A DNA stretch of 64,000 nucleotides, taken from NCBI GenBank assembly GCA_037074705.1, contig CM073591.1:62312897-62376896 (forward strand). The letters are read 5' to 3'. The notes below the pieces were generated by a model. It searched no databases. It was not told the origin of the DNA and saw only the letters and a program-made list of their open reading frames with translations. Shown here piece after piece: positions 26,701-40,387 of the stretch. The translations under genes were made by a program, and so were the position numbers. Position 1 is the first letter of the stretch. Every line of letters begins with the position of its first letter. This stretch comes from Zhengitettix transpicula (Eukaryota > Arthropoda > Insecta > Orthoptera > Tetrigidae).

Positions 26701-29700
26701 ATGAGTTTATAGTCCAAGTTGGGGCAGTTGGGCCATGACACATTGGGAATCCCAAGAATTTCTTGTTAATCACATACATCAGGAAAGTTTTGTTTTATAA
26801 TTGCAATTACATTTTAAATATGGCATTTGGAACAAACAATCAAAATTATTTTTAAAGTAAACGTTTTAATTCGAGGATTGGCAACCAATTATGGTCTGTA
26901 GGCTACATTAAAAATAAAAAACAAAACAGAAAGTCTGATGAATACAAAGATATTTGGCACAAAATGTGTTATAATAAGTCACACATTTTTATAATTCACA
27001 TTGATTTGGAGTAACAAGACCAAAAATAGGTACACTTATAATTAATCAAATGTGTTTCCTGTATAACAAATGAAATTTACATGCTAGTTGCAGGCCGCTA
27101 TTCTAATGGAATTGTGTGTGGGTTCTTTGCCAGTTAATTTTCTTGAAATGGGAATATTGTTTTAACATTATATTTAAATTTCTACTAATATTTATGTAGA
27201 ATTTCGGAATATTTAGGAGGTAGATGTGGACTGTGTTGGAAAAGTTTTTTTCCCTCTTAAATGTCTGTTAGTATTTTAATACACATTAATTTCACATCAA
27301 TAATCAAAACTGATGTGGTTAGCCCTATCAAATCAACCAACATCTTTGCTTAACTTTTGTTGTGATTATTCACCTTACAGATAATGTAAAACAGACAAAA
27401 AATAAGATTTTTGGTATTATTTGTAATTATAAATGCAGTTCAATAATTGAAGAGTAATCAAAACATGTCAGTTCAAAAATTATCAGTTATACATTCAATT
27501 TACCTTCTGGAAAATGTACCCCAAATATCAAGTCCTTTGCCCTTCTCAGCTGGGAGCCAGTTAGTTTTAGGTGGAGAATAGAGTGCTGGTGCAGCTGAGA
27601 ATCCAAAAATGTCACCAAGGAGTCCAGTTGTAGATTGAGAAATGGGTGCAGCAGCAGTTGATGGTGCTGCCGCACCTCCTATATCTCCTCCAAGCTGCAA
27701 TTAAACAGAATGGTACAGAACTTATGGTTAGAAAGAAATTCCAACTACATTTACAAAACCTTAAATTGAATGTTAATGTAATACAAAGAAATACAAATGT
27801 GTTATTGGTTTTCCATTGAATTACTTTGCAATTACAGTGTATTAAAGATAATTAAAATATTTCTGAACTATAATATAATTTTCAAGGTATTTGTAAAAAT
27901 TACCAAACTGTCCAATCCACCACCAAGTAGATCAACAGAAGCTGGAGTTGAGAAAACATTTGCAGTAGGTTGTGCAGGTATAGTGGGAGCATTTATATCC
28001 ATACTCAACAAGTCAGCTATAAGAGAATCTTGTGAGGGAATTACAGATGGCTGCTCTGTTGTAGAATTCTCCAGAACAGTTTCACTTGAACCAGCCCTAT
28101 AGGAATGAATATTGAAGTGAAACAGAAGAAATGATTATATGAACACAAACTTATTTCAACTAAGAAAATTGAATTACCTAGCTGGAAGCATCTTGCGCAC
28201 ACCAGCACCACGGCCTTCTACAAAAGCATTAGGTGGTTTGTGATAAACTGATGCCAAACTGGATATGTGGCAAATAAGTTCATCCAGTAAGGTAGGCTCT
28301 AATAAGTCTGTTTCCTCTGAAATAAGTGGTTTCTCTGCTAAAACAACATCTTTGGCAGCTGCTGGGTCGGTGGACAAGAGTCTCCAGTAAATAAAGCCTC
28401 TGTCTCTGAGATCAGGGTTATCAGAGTCTTGTGTAGCTAAACTTAGAACCTGAAAATATTATCACCTTTAAGATGTACATAAAATGGCAAAACAGAAGAC
28501 TAAGCTTAATATTGATATACCTGTTGAACTAATTCTTGGGTATCAGTAGGACGTTTAAGAAACAGTTTAACAATAGCAGTAAGCAACTGAAGCTGAACTT
28601 GCGTATTTTCATCATGAAATCCTTCCAAAAAGCTCTCCAGCAGTTCATCAGCATTGTCAATTCTTTCTGCATATTCTCCAATAATCCAGATCATGGATGC
28701 TCTGCAAAGTGGTTTTAAATGGATTGTTTAATGGAAACACAAAAAAACCTGCTAGAATATTTACCCCATACCTAGCTTCTGGTTCATCAAGTGTATCCAG
28801 GTTTTCACACAAAGTGGAAATGATACTTTCATATTTATTAGGATATTTGCGGAAAATATCTTTAATAACAACAATAGCTTCTTGGACAACGTAATTAACC
28901 TGCAAACAAAGTCACATTGACAAAATTATTAAAATAACACCAGCTACAGAAACAAAGTAAATAAAATAAAAGGTTCACTTTAGTCTGGATCAAGTCTAAC
29001 AGTGTTGATACACATCTCTCAGCAGACTGCTCCACTTTAATTGCACAGCGGCCAATTGCCCGAACTGCTTTTCGTACAAAATCAACATCAACTTCTGTAG
29101 CATATCTGCAAGTAAAAAAATTAAGCTAGAGGATATAAAACAAAAATAACTTCAAAAATGATAAATACATACTCTTTCAGCTCAGACAGTACTTGAGCAA
29201 TGTTTGCTTGAGATGCAAGTCTTATCATTATATCAAGTTTCTCTAGTTTTACATATATTGGATCATTGTACTTCACAAAGAACACTTTCATTTCATGTTT
29301 AAGAATGTCTGGACGTTTCTGAACAATAAGGTTAATATTTCGTAATGCCACATACTGCACCTAAAATAGATAAGACAAGATCATCAGTTTAATTTCCAAA
29401 TATCTCATACTCAGTTCATACAGTACATACCTCAGGTTCTGATGAGAGCAAAGTGACCAGAGGTGGAGCCAATTTTTTTGTAAGAGCAGTGACAAAGTCA
29501 GAATCTGAAGGAAGCATTTCCATAAACTTCATCAAAACTTTAACAGCAGAAAGCACAACTGCTGCATTAGCATGTGCTAGACGAGGAGTGATACGTTCAC
29601 AAATACTGCAACAAATTACTTTATTAGTGTGGGTGCATAAAGATCAATCTAGATACTATACATAACATAACAATATTCCAACTACAATAAAACCAGTTAT

Positions 29701-32700
29701 TGGGCCAGCTAGCACACAGGATGACACTTCCCTGAGGAAAGGGTTAACACCTCTGAAAATTAGAAGAACTTCCTCCTGTTATACATGATGGTGATAAACC
29801 TCAATTTCAAGTAAGCCACCCACTTTCTTTTCTTTTTGTATACATCTTCACTCTTCAGCCTGACTGGACCAACTGTTCATTTCAGTTGTAAGATGACCGC
29901 GCTCTCTCTTCTTTCCTATCTAAATGTGTTATATATATATATATATTACACACACCCATTTGGATAAGAAAGAGCGACAGAGCATCTGACTTACCTTAAA
30001 TCAACAGTTGGCATTGCCTGGCTGGGAATAACATTAATTCTTAGGGTTTGAGCCCCCTTCTTCAGAATAGTGGGTCTGAACTGCATGCCAGGCAGGCACA
30101 AATTGTCGAACTGAAACTCTGGCACACCAGCCATTACACAGCAACAATCAACATAGATAACAACTACATACATATAAGAGTGGAAGGTACAAAGAAAATG
30201 AAGTTAAAATGTGAGTGAGATTGGGGAAAGGATTAAACAGATCATAATTACCAATATTAAAACTACTGCAATAATGATTATTATGATAATAATAATAGGG
30301 GAGATTGAGTCCAGGATTTTACCTAGACCTATGTTTCCAAATGTGGGGTACACAACTGACAGGTGTGCAATTTAAATGTTGAGGGGTGCAATTTGAAAAT
30401 GAGCTGGTCTAGAATTTAAAAACTGCTAGCTATGATTTATCTTGTACAAAAGTAAAAATTCTTGGTGTCTCAATTTGAAATAAGCATTTGGTAAGTTTGC
30501 TTCTTTTCATAGAGCCACACTTGAATGGTAGTAGTAATATCAACCAAGATGTAATGAGTATTTTTTTATCATGTCTAGTGAAGGAATAGTACTTTATGTG
30601 CTTGATAATTGCAGGGATAAGGATCCCAGAAACATGAGGTATTTATATTATCACTTAATTTGTCCATATTTGGCTATCTTTCTTATTCAATCAGACTTAA
30701 ATTTTTTCATTTCTAATAAGAACTAACTTCATACAACAGCTCAAATTGGAGGTAGATTTTGCAATCTGAGATTAAAATAAATTATTACTTTGTTTATGCA
30801 CAGAATTGTTACTATAGAAGAACCCTGATACACTAGTTGAAATTAGGCTTCTTTAAGAAATAATTCCGTTTTTTTTTAAAAAAAAAAAACATTTGGGTGT
30901 ATTAAAAATACTTAGGCGGGACATGGTAAGCAAAAGGTTGGGAAACACTGGCCTGGACTGTAATGTGTTGGAAAAGAGAGTTCCCAAAGACTGAGTTCAG
31001 CATCTGAGTCAGAGAGGATAAGGTTTAAGGATGGTCATTGTGAAGCATGGGAGAAATCGGTGGTGTGAACACCTATAAGAAATTGTGTTTTGGACAGTTT
31101 GACAGTGCTGTGGTGGTTAGCAATGTGTTCAGGGATAGGTTTGACCAGTATAGAAAGCTTTAAAACATATGCGGTATGAAATATTAAATTAAACAAAATT
31201 AAACCTTTGTGCCTCCCTGTCATCTTTTGGGCTGTAGTTTGCTAAGGAATCCAAGATGAAAACTTGGCCCCACTCTGTACATTCGTTAAGAGCTGTTAAC
31301 AGCTTGTTGATTGTCTGAGCATTCATTTCAATTAATGGTGAGCCACTTGTACTTGCTTCATTAATTTCAGACAAAGCTGCCACTGCATTTGCTACCACCT
31401 GTAAACAATTGCCAAATATATTGAGTCTAGTTCTTTACCTTTTTCAATTACAGAATTTCCAATGAAAGCACACAAGTAGTATAAACCAAGAAATACATTT
31501 TATCCTTATTATGTAATTAAACATATGTTTTAATACATTTTACAAGGTACCTATTAAGAACTATTACAAATAATGAATTAACTTTCAAGATCTGATGTAC
31601 CCACAGAATTAATGTAAAGAAATAATAAATAAAATGAAATTAGTGTAAAGTATAGGCACTTTAGGCATGTGAAAAGATGCATTCATAAAGCCCAATAGGT
31701 TGTCGAGACTATTATACACTGAAATAAGAATAGAAAAGAAAAGTTAAACAGAATTGTAGCAATTTGCAATATATTAGCTCATTTAGACAGGAAAGAGGGA
31801 GAGGGATAGCTGCTGACTTACCCCAAATTGACAGTTTGCAATAACATGTCAAATAAGCCCACTGCCTCTCCAAATGAATCAATTAATATAATATGTATAT
31901 TTCAGTAAACTGGGAAATGAAATAGAAATATAAGAATTTATGGGGTGTTTAAGTAGAATTGAGTAAATAAGATTCATTTCAGTTATCGGTGAAAGATTTT
32001 TTGGGATTCACACAGATACAAACAGTGATTAAACCACAACATTTCAACACCCACAAGCTCCATTATCATCTTTGTCTAGAAGATTGTGGTTTAATCCCTC
32101 TCGGTGCCATTGTGATACCCAAGAAATCTTTCTGCAGCAACTACATTGGAAAACCTTCAATCACTGATCATTTATGTTTTTTTTAAGAGCAGTTATATTG
32201 TGGTTTTTAGCAGCTTAATAGATAAAATACATCACTACAATACAATTAAATTTTTGAATGTTCTATCACAGCTTACATAAGTTTATTATTTACAAATATT
32301 TAATATTCAATGTTTCTTTTTAAATATTTCAGTAACATTGCCTTACCATTGGATTGGAATCAGAAAGCAAGTCTTTTAACTGGTCCAAGAAACCTTGATC
32401 TTCCACTAACTGTGCATTAATGTCATATAACTTTGCTACACATACAGCAGCAGTTTTGCGAACATATGGATCCTCATCTTTAAGGCATTTACGTAGAGGC
32501 TCACACAAGTACTCTGTGATTTTATCAACTCTGATACATCCCATTGTTCTCACAGCAAGAGCTCGAATTAATGGATTTGGATCTTCACAATCCTACAGAA
32601 GCAAAGCCATTATACAATTATATATATATATATATTATAGAGACAACTTATAAATAATCATTATAAAACAGCATTCATAAATGTTTAAAGGCATTTATGA

Positions 32701-33088
32701 AGAGGATCACACAAGTCTTATCTAAGTAATAAATTCACCTACCTTAACGAAAGTATTCACTGCCATAATTGCCATGTCTGGTTGGCTCTTGGCATAATTC
32801 ATAAGATAAAGATAAACAAGTTTCTTAAGCTCCAAATTATCTGTCTGCATGCAGTTGACAACATCAGGAAATAAGGCAGATACATCCTTACCAACAGTCA
32901 TTGAAGCAATAACCTGAAACTCTCAAAATGTTAATAATAATGAAGAATGAACACAACGAATATATTGTGGGTCGATTTACCTTCTTTACAGCTTCTCTCT
33001 TCTTCTCTTTTTTGTCATGATTAAGTTCAGATTTCAATTCAAATATTTCACCTTTTTTGGTGGTTGTAAAATATTTGGAATCCGTCAT
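23755..33088 (-). CDS. AP-1-2beta: AP-1/AP-2 clathrin adaptor complex subunit beta
   Basis: Large beta subunit of clathrin adaptors; insects use one beta gene for both AP-1 (Golgi/endosome) and AP-2 (plasma membrane). Coding exons on minus: 33088-32981, 32913-32743, 32592-32347, 31398-31205, 29605-29431, 29360-29173, 29105-28979, 28899-28772, 28701-28521, 28449-28178, 28096-27904, 27694-27504, 26375-26289, 25999-25870, 24323-24152, 24076-23922, 23829-23755. Phases join to a 930-residue protein, the usual length. The start [19 protein letters not shown] is the family's. The helical trunk spans about residues 1-590. The hinge has a clathrin-box-like LLSMD (626-630) and [13 protein letters not shown]. 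The appendage follows, including [19 protein letters not shown], and the protein ends DAILHS. Introns are GT-AG; the donor after 31205 (gtttaa) is weak. A non-coding first exon probably ends at 33279. Confidence 0.97.
29869..30011. repeat. inverted repeat around a TA microsatellite in an adaptor-beta intron
   Basis: The left arm (29869-29920, starting ccaactgttcatttcag) and the right arm (29949-30011, read on minus) carry the same roughly 55-bp sequence ending in the ctttcctatctaaatg block. A TA run and short A/C tract at about 29931-29948 separates them. A third copy lies at 31778-31838 on minus in the neighbouring larger intron region. The copies carry gtaagt-like or gtaag sequences, so they look like splice donors. 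Probably a small mobile or fold-back repeat. Confidence 0.6.
31778..31838 (-). repeat. third copy of the 55-bp intronic repeat
   Basis: Read on minus it parallels the right arm at 29949-30011: an actgt-aattt core, ggtaagtcag, then a pyrimidine-rich ctctttcctgtctaaatg end. It sits inside the intron between adaptor-beta exons 32347 and 31398. The open frame running into it (ending LLQTVNL) is short and has no acceptor in phase with the upstream coding exon. Confidence 0.5.
32027..32096 (-). repeat. inverted repeat with degenerate hammerhead-like core
   Basis: Perfect 13-bp arms gattaaaccacaa (32027-32039) and ttgtggtttaatc (32084-32096) enclose a loop. On minus the loop contains GATGA and, closer to the other arm, TTGAAATG. 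These resemble the two conserved blocks of a hammerhead ribozyme (CUGAUGA and GAAAC) with substitutions. It lies in an adaptor-beta intron. Such relics are known from Penelope-like retroelements; no such protein is present here. Confidence 0.35.
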
Positions 33089-33102
33089 GTCGGATATTCG
33101 AA

Positions 33103-33400
33103 TCTAAATAATAAAAATATATAATTTAGATAAAAATAAAATTTAAGAACACAATGCACTGAAAAATCGCATCATTTAACGTAACCTAATGATTATTGAA
33201 ATTATTTTGCTATAGATTAAATATATATAAAGTTATCGTATAACGAGCAGAAAAACCATTACACGTTTAAATGCATACCTATTTAACTTCAACTAAACGT
33301 CAAACTTTACCGACACTACGCAGGATCAAAGATTCGCGAAGACATACCACATTATAACACATGTCGAATTGGCAGTGTACGCCCCCTGTACTGAGAATTA
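33103..33400 (-). promoter_or_regulatory. adaptor-beta 5' region: leader intron, non-coding exon, likely promoter
   Basis: The coding exon begins at an acceptor (tattatttag, exon from 33103), 15 bases before the ATG. A matching donor (gtatgc) follows 33279, so sequence from 33279 up to about 33360 is a plausible untranslated first exon. CpG dinucleotides reappear here (cgacactacgcagg, attcgcgaag) after a long CpG-poor gene body. A minus-strand ttataatg near 33345 could act as a TATA-like element. The transcription start is not determined. Confidence 0.45.
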
Positions 33401-36400
33401 GTTACCTCTTAGAATTAGTTAATTATTATATTTACGAATCCCACCGAGAAATGTGGGATGAGTAAATTCCGTTCAAGGTCATTGTAAATATACAATAAAC
33501 TATATGCATTAGTTGATGACAAACATATCATGGTCAGGTTCAATGTGTACTATAAGAAATAGCATTTGCCGAATTTACACAATTAAATTTGATTGATTGG
33601 TTTCTTTGTGCTGTTAAATTAGAGTTTGTATTTCGTGTGCCTGCCTTTTCGATTTAAAACTTTTGTACACTCCTTCATAATAAAATGCAAAGTCTCAAGA
33701 CAGTCATTTAACAAATCAAGTACCTATAGTAACTGCAAAGAAGTACTGAAATTAAGAAGACAATAATTTTTTCATTATTCCTATTTCCTTTTTATGTTAA
33801 TTATTTTTGTTTATACCTTTATCATCATTAACGCCTATTACCTACTCGTTTCATATCTAGCAAGCTTCTACAATTTGATCATAGCTGTAAAACAGAATTA
33901 TGATTATTACAAAACTACTTTACATTTTCTAAAGTTCTCACGCAGGATAAATCAAGCTTTTATTCCTCCTTCGACTGAAAACTGACCATATATCAATATT
34001 ACCAAAAATTATGCGCTGTAGTCAAATTGACCTTCTGCTTTGAATCCTATTTTAGCATTATTCTTTCGTGAATAAAGAACTCGGTTAAATAGCTTGAAGC
34101 ATTTTATATTTGGGCACAAAGTCCCTTATTCCTGAACAAGAGATGGTGTGACACCATGCAAGCCATTAAATGCTGGTTCTCCAATTATATACAAACTATA
34201 ATTCTAATAGTTAATTTTGAATATTGTATAGTATATGTTATATATTATACATTTTCTATTAAAATGTTTAATATAGTGCTACAAAACAGAAAACTTTTGC
34301 TCTTACCATCATTTTATTTGGAATTATTCTTATCCTCGAGACCTTGAAACAAGGCCATTCCACCTCTTCTCTCTCGGAATAATAGTTGGATTCCATGTTC
34401 TCGTTATTATTAATATTAATTTCACAATTATATATACAGTTTTATAATAAAGCTACATTTACTCTGAAGTGTGTAGCCGCACCCTACTTGAATGCTTGCA
34501 ATTCTCTCTGACAAGAGGGCCTAAATGTTTATTTAACCTTTGGCTTCACCTTCTCTTGTACTTCCCCTCACAAAGTTTCCATTTCTGCCATAGTTTTATT
34601 CAAATTTATTAATTAAAAAGCCATAATTAAGAAAAAAAATGTTTTAAAATATTGAAACACGTGCGACAAGGCGTATTAGAATTATATTGTGTCCAGAAAA
34701 GTATCATACTAAATATACCGTTCACGGAACATGGTTATGAAAATGCACGTAGAAATATATAAGGTAGAGAAATAATTTTATAGGCGGTGAAAAATATTGG
34801 AATTTAATCTATTTCACTCAAAAATATTTTTGTGTGCATTATTGTACTGAATTATGTTTGTTGAAGTTGCATAGAAGAAACTGTCTTCTTTAAGGAATAT
34901 TTTTAGGCTGGATTAATACAACATTTCGAATAAAATTGCATTACTTTATTTTATAAGATTTTTTTCATGATGGAAAAGCTTTGTTCCAAAGTTTAGGTTG
35001 TGTATGAAACTGTAAATGTATTCAATACATATATTATCTTCTTATAAAAGAGACAGTTTTCTCCTAAAAACATTTACACATTTACATTTAATTGATGAAA
35101 AGGAGTATTTTATGTTTTTTTCAGCAACAAAATCTTATTGACTATAAATAGCTTTTCCTGATTCATTTATCAGAATTCTCTGTTTTAGCAATTTTATTAT
35201 AGGTACCCTACAAATTCATGTAATCGATTTAACTGTTTCGACTCTCAACGAGTTTTCTTAGATTATTGAACACGAAATGATAAGCTGCACACTTCTCAAT
35301 CATCGTAAATTTATTATAGACGAATAGCAACCATTTATTTCAACACCAAAAAAATTAAATTGTAATTTTTTAATGTTCCTTCTAATTTTGAATTAATTAC
35401 CATAAGACGTGACATCTAATGGATCTGGTGCAAACTATTTACTTGCTGTACGGAAGTTTCTGTAAATGACTGCTAGATAACGCAACACTACTCGCAGAAT
35501 TCTGGTTTTGAAGTTTGTGGATAATATTTTTGAGAGATTAGGTAAATATGTTACCGAGTGTTCTATTAAACTTAGTAGGCTTATTCATTTAAAGAAGTTT
35601 TCGGAGTTCTAGGCTCTTATTCTTAACCCATTTCTTTCCTGAAGGCGAACAAAGTTTTGTTACTGTTCAAAACGCTGCATTCTTTCCCCCTTTTACATAA
35701 TGGAACACCCGAAAACAATTTTATCATACAGTCTCTAGGGCTTCCTTCTGCTTCGAACGGATTTATGATTGAATTACTTATTTAAAATTGTTCCTGTGAA
35801 CATTTTTTTATATTATTTTTATTGTAATTGATTTTTAATGATCTGTAATGAACCCCGTGAGAGTAAATGTGCACAAGTTAATTTTGCGCCAAGAATATGA
35901 ACAATAAGATGCCAAATTAGGTAAATAAATAGCCAAATAACTGACAAAATTAAGTTATTGTGCAATCCCTGTAGCTTTCATCACGTGATTAACAAATGTA
36001 TTTATTTTATCACTTATTTTTTATGTTATTTGGCCATTTATTTAATTAATTAAGATACGTTTAAGACAGACGTTTTATGTTTTATAATTTTCATAGTAAC
36101 AATACGACGACATTCAGAGTCGGGTTGTACTTCGGCAGAAGTCATTGACGGAAAAGGCCGCAATGTCGTCTGTGTATGAAAGATTTGCGCAACTGTCTCA
36201 TACGAACTATTCTGAAACGCCGTTTAGACTCATTACAAAGTAGTAAATCTAATTACAGAAGGTAAAATAATGTTTACCAAACAATGCAAGCATATTAAAA
36301 GATAGCAAATAGAATTGCAAAATATAAGAAGCCATCTTTAATAATAACAGAAATATTGGTCCGCAGTGGTGAATATAATGTTCGTTAAGGAGACTACTTG

Positions 36401-36470
36401 AAATTGAATATTTCAGTACGATAGTACCGTCATAATAGATAGTTCACATAGGGCAGGATTTAATTCCTCA
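33401..36470. other. gene-free AT-rich intergenic stretch
   Basis: No exon, RNA gene or transposase motif was recognised. Open frames are short and AT-rich, with amino-acid content expected from random sequence. It separates the adaptor-beta promoter from the retrotransposon fragment at 36498. Confidence 0.4.
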
Positions 36471-36497
36471 ATTAATTTACAAATTTGGTTTGAAGCC

Positions 36498-36980
36498 ATG
36501 GATTATAATTATTATGTCGATTTGATATGTCCTGTTTCTTCCACCGACGCGGGTATAAAAGTATACGTCGTAACAGGCGGTGTCCCACAAGGATCCGTAC
36601 TCGGACCAATGTTGAGGAATATAATGTATAATGAGGTACTAAAACTTAAACTCCCGGACGGCGCCAAAAATATTGGCATTGCGGATGACGTAACCAAATT
36701 TTGACAGGCCACGATTGATTTGGTCGCTACAGGCAGAGGTTTAAGATTCAAGAGGACGCAATGTGCAATACCTACAACGCAATTGAAGACGCAGAACACA
36801 TCTTCTTCGCGTGTCGACGATTCAAGGAGAAACGTTCGCAAGTCACAAGCCCGGATAATCTCCTCGAAATAATACTAAACTCCAAAGAAAATTGGGATAG
36901 TGGACTTCAGCGCTGAAGTAATTGAAGGACTCAGGTGCAAGGAACGAGCTGTAAATAATGTAAATATATAGGATTAGGCC
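36498..36980 (+). mobile_element. non-LTR retrotransposon fragment (reverse transcriptase core plus C-terminal zinc-knuckle region)
   Basis: Translation from about 36501 reads IKVYVVTGGVPQGSVLGPML, the conserved reverse transcriptase block. It is followed by a shortened stretch ending IADDVTKF in place of the FADD active-site loop, then a stop. Downstream, in another frame (about 36755-36917), comes MCNTYNAIEDAEHIFFACRR, the C-x-x-H-x-C type region found at the end of R1/I-group ORF2 proteins, then SPDNLLEIIL. The sequence between the two blocks is missing, so this is an internally deleted dead copy. R1 group is the best guess from the GVPQGSVLGP and SPDNL blocks; boundaries are approximate. 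Confidence 0.75.
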
Positions 36981-37186
36981 AGTTAGGTGTATATATACAG
37001 TTAAATATTAAAAGACTTTAATGTAACTTGACACTAGACAAACAAATAATTATAAAGAGTGCCATAAGGCTGCGTGCTTCTCGAGAAATAATACCTGGCG
37101 GAGGTTCCTCGAGGAGGCATTAGAGTAAAGGGAGATGGGCCACAATTTAGTGCGATAAAAGATTCACACCTACCCTCGTTAAAAAA

Positions 37187-38200
<1,014 letters not shown>

Positions 38201-38232
38201 ATATATATGGTAATTGTTTTAATTAAATTGAA

Positions 38233-39173
38233 TTGTTATCGGCGAAAATATATATCAAAAGAAACAATGTAAGGTCGAGTCATTGTTAGCGAACGCACGC
38301 CGAAAGTTCCTGCCCAAACGTCAGTCGCGGACAGAAATTCATTAAGTAATCGTCGCGGAGAGAAATTCATTGAGTAAGAGTCTGCGACGAGAGGCGAAAC
38401 AGGTCAGCCACACCGGAACGTAAATCGTAAAATGTGAATGCTGATTTAAAAAGTATGAATAGCTCGGTCCAAGAAGTCCAACTGCGAGATCGATTAGTTT
38501 ACATTAACCGCGAGTAAACAGTTTTGACGGAGAGACTCAAATAATAATCGCAAACTTGGACGCAAAAGATTTTGCTTCACACAGACCGAACTAAATTTCG
38601 CATAGAGGCATCAAGGAGACCTAGGTCCGAGGGCTGAGTGTGGGGCGGCTGATCCAAAGTTCCAGGTGGCAGAGAACGAAAACATCGACCGAGTGTATTA
38701 AAATTTTATTGTGTAGAATCAGTGAATAATGGCCTTTTTGGTGAGTGTTGTCCTCAAGCTCCAAGAATCAGATCTGGTACCAGAAAAACATTCGTGAGTA
38801 CAAAACAATTATTTAAAATCTGTAAACGAGGATTAAAGGTAGGAGTCAGATTTCGTTCGTTTTTCTTTTCATTTAGTTTCTTTCATTTCGTTTATTTTCA
38901 TATTGTATTAAGTTAGCTTCAATGAGTTTGAATTGTTAATGTTAGTTTATTAAATTGGATTGTTCGGAATATCCAACCCAGTAATGACCATGATATAAAG
39001 AGAATTGCGGCTTTGATTGTAAAATATAAAGTTGTATTTTTCCTAGAACGCCACGAATTGAAATAAAATATTTGTTTGTTAACTTGATGAAATTCGGCGT
39101 ATAAAGTAGGGATTAACATTTGTACTTTTAAAGAATAATTAATTATTTTAATTAAGACCACCTTTTAATTATT

Positions 39174-39176
<3 letters not shown>
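38233..39176 (+). mobile_element. solo-LTR-like element, copy E (start uncertain)
   Basis: The right end is clear: the copy ends TTATTACA (wording attattaca) at 39176, followed by a long TA run. It contains the family blocks ggagtcagatttcgttcg and atccaacccagtaatgacc. The left end may be tgttatcgg at 38233 or tgtaaggtc at 38268; neither is preceded by ATAT. A near-duplicate of about 28 bp (gtcgcggacagaaattcatt then gtcgcggagagaaattcatt) lies at about 38325-38380. It sits directly right of copy D, in the same orientation. Confidence 0.5.
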
Positions 39177-39207
<31 letters not shown>

Positions 39208-39455
39208 TATACATACATACATATAAGGTTAAGCGGACTAAATACATTCGTGTCTGTACTTCTGGTATTCGTGTCCGATTGAAGTATTTCATTCAAAAGT
39301 CCTATGTTATTCACTGGAATGCATTAGAAGTATTTAATTCATGATTATTTCATTGCATCAGGCCTTAGAATATTTTTTGTTTGTTTTATTTATCAGCAAT
39401 CTGATTAAAGTCTTATAATGTGAAATTAATGAGCTAAACTTCATAATTTATATAT

Positions 39456-40387
39456 TGTAATAATTAAATAATAATGGCTGAATAAAAAGAACTATTAAGG
39501 GAAAACTATTAAACAAAATTTACTAACAAGGTTATAACAAGTATAAAATACACAAAATATTTGGGATCTCAGGGTCTTAAACTGGGTTTGATAAATGACT
39601 GAATTTATACAATCAAAATTACATTTACCTTTTATGGAAGTTAATGCGTCTGAAACATAGACGAAATTTGTTGTAGAAGAAATAATACTACAGATTGAAT
39701 TTAAACAGTTTTAAATTTATCAAGAATTAACGATCTCATTTTATCGATATTTAAATAATTAAAGAACGATCCGACTTTTATCTTTTAAAAGTGGTTTACA
39801 AATGATTTCAAAGTATTCTCTACTTACGGCCGCCCAGGTCTCATTTTAGGTTTTTCGTGCACAAAATTTGGGGATATCACTGATTCAAGTACTCACAGAC
39901 TCTAAATGTCAACAAATTCTAATTGGCGTAGTTTGTTAGTTGGTCTAACACAAATTGGTAGGTTCTCGATGCTTTACTCCAACCTGGATTTGCAGATCTC
40001 GTAACTTTAGTTGAAAAGGTCCTTCATTGGTTTGTCTATGACCAGCATGATGAATTTTCGCTCGACCACCGAATACAACATTAGTTGCACTCTCTCCTTC
40101 CCGACTGAAGATTGCTTTACTTTTCAATATTTGAGAGCATGTTTGTAACTGGACCACATTCTTTCGTTCTGACTGCCCCACTGAAAAGCTTTCGAACTGT
40201 TCGCTGTCTGCTGCCCAACTGTAAACTTCGTCTCTTAGATTTTGAGCGCGTAAACTCTCTCAACTGCCCAACAATGTTTTCTTTGCCTCGCCGGATTGTT
40301 GCGGCGTCCGCTCTATATCCACTAATAATGAGTCCTCTACAATCCAACTTTCCAATTAGAACAATGTCTTAATTACCAATTACTACA
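39456..40387 (-). mobile_element. solo-LTR-like element, copy A
   Basis: A 932-bp unit that on minus begins TGTAGTAATTGG and ends TTATTACA, with ATAT on both sides. It is closely related along its length to copy B (61260-62223), which lies in the opposite orientation; matching blocks include gaggactcattattagtgga and gatataga/gcggacgccgc. It shares the gtcagat and aaacccag blocks with copies C, D and E. Short open frames on both strands are shadows with no recognised domain. Confidence 0.7.

Noticed and set aside
29733..29790. Another hammerhead-like motif (CCCTGAGGAAAGGG...CTGAAA)
   Set aside because: Neither core block matches well and no helix II of useful length was found.
30000..30173. 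Minus-strand frame starting [20 protein letters not shown] as an alternative first exon of adaptor beta
   Set aside because: It reads into a good donor in correct phase, but that donor belongs to a repeat present three times, and no acceptor or promoter supports the exon.
40117..40347. Open frame resembling a charged protein, also found at 61300
   Set aside because: It lies inside the solo-LTR-like copies A and B, has no conserved domain and is frame-disturbed between the copies.
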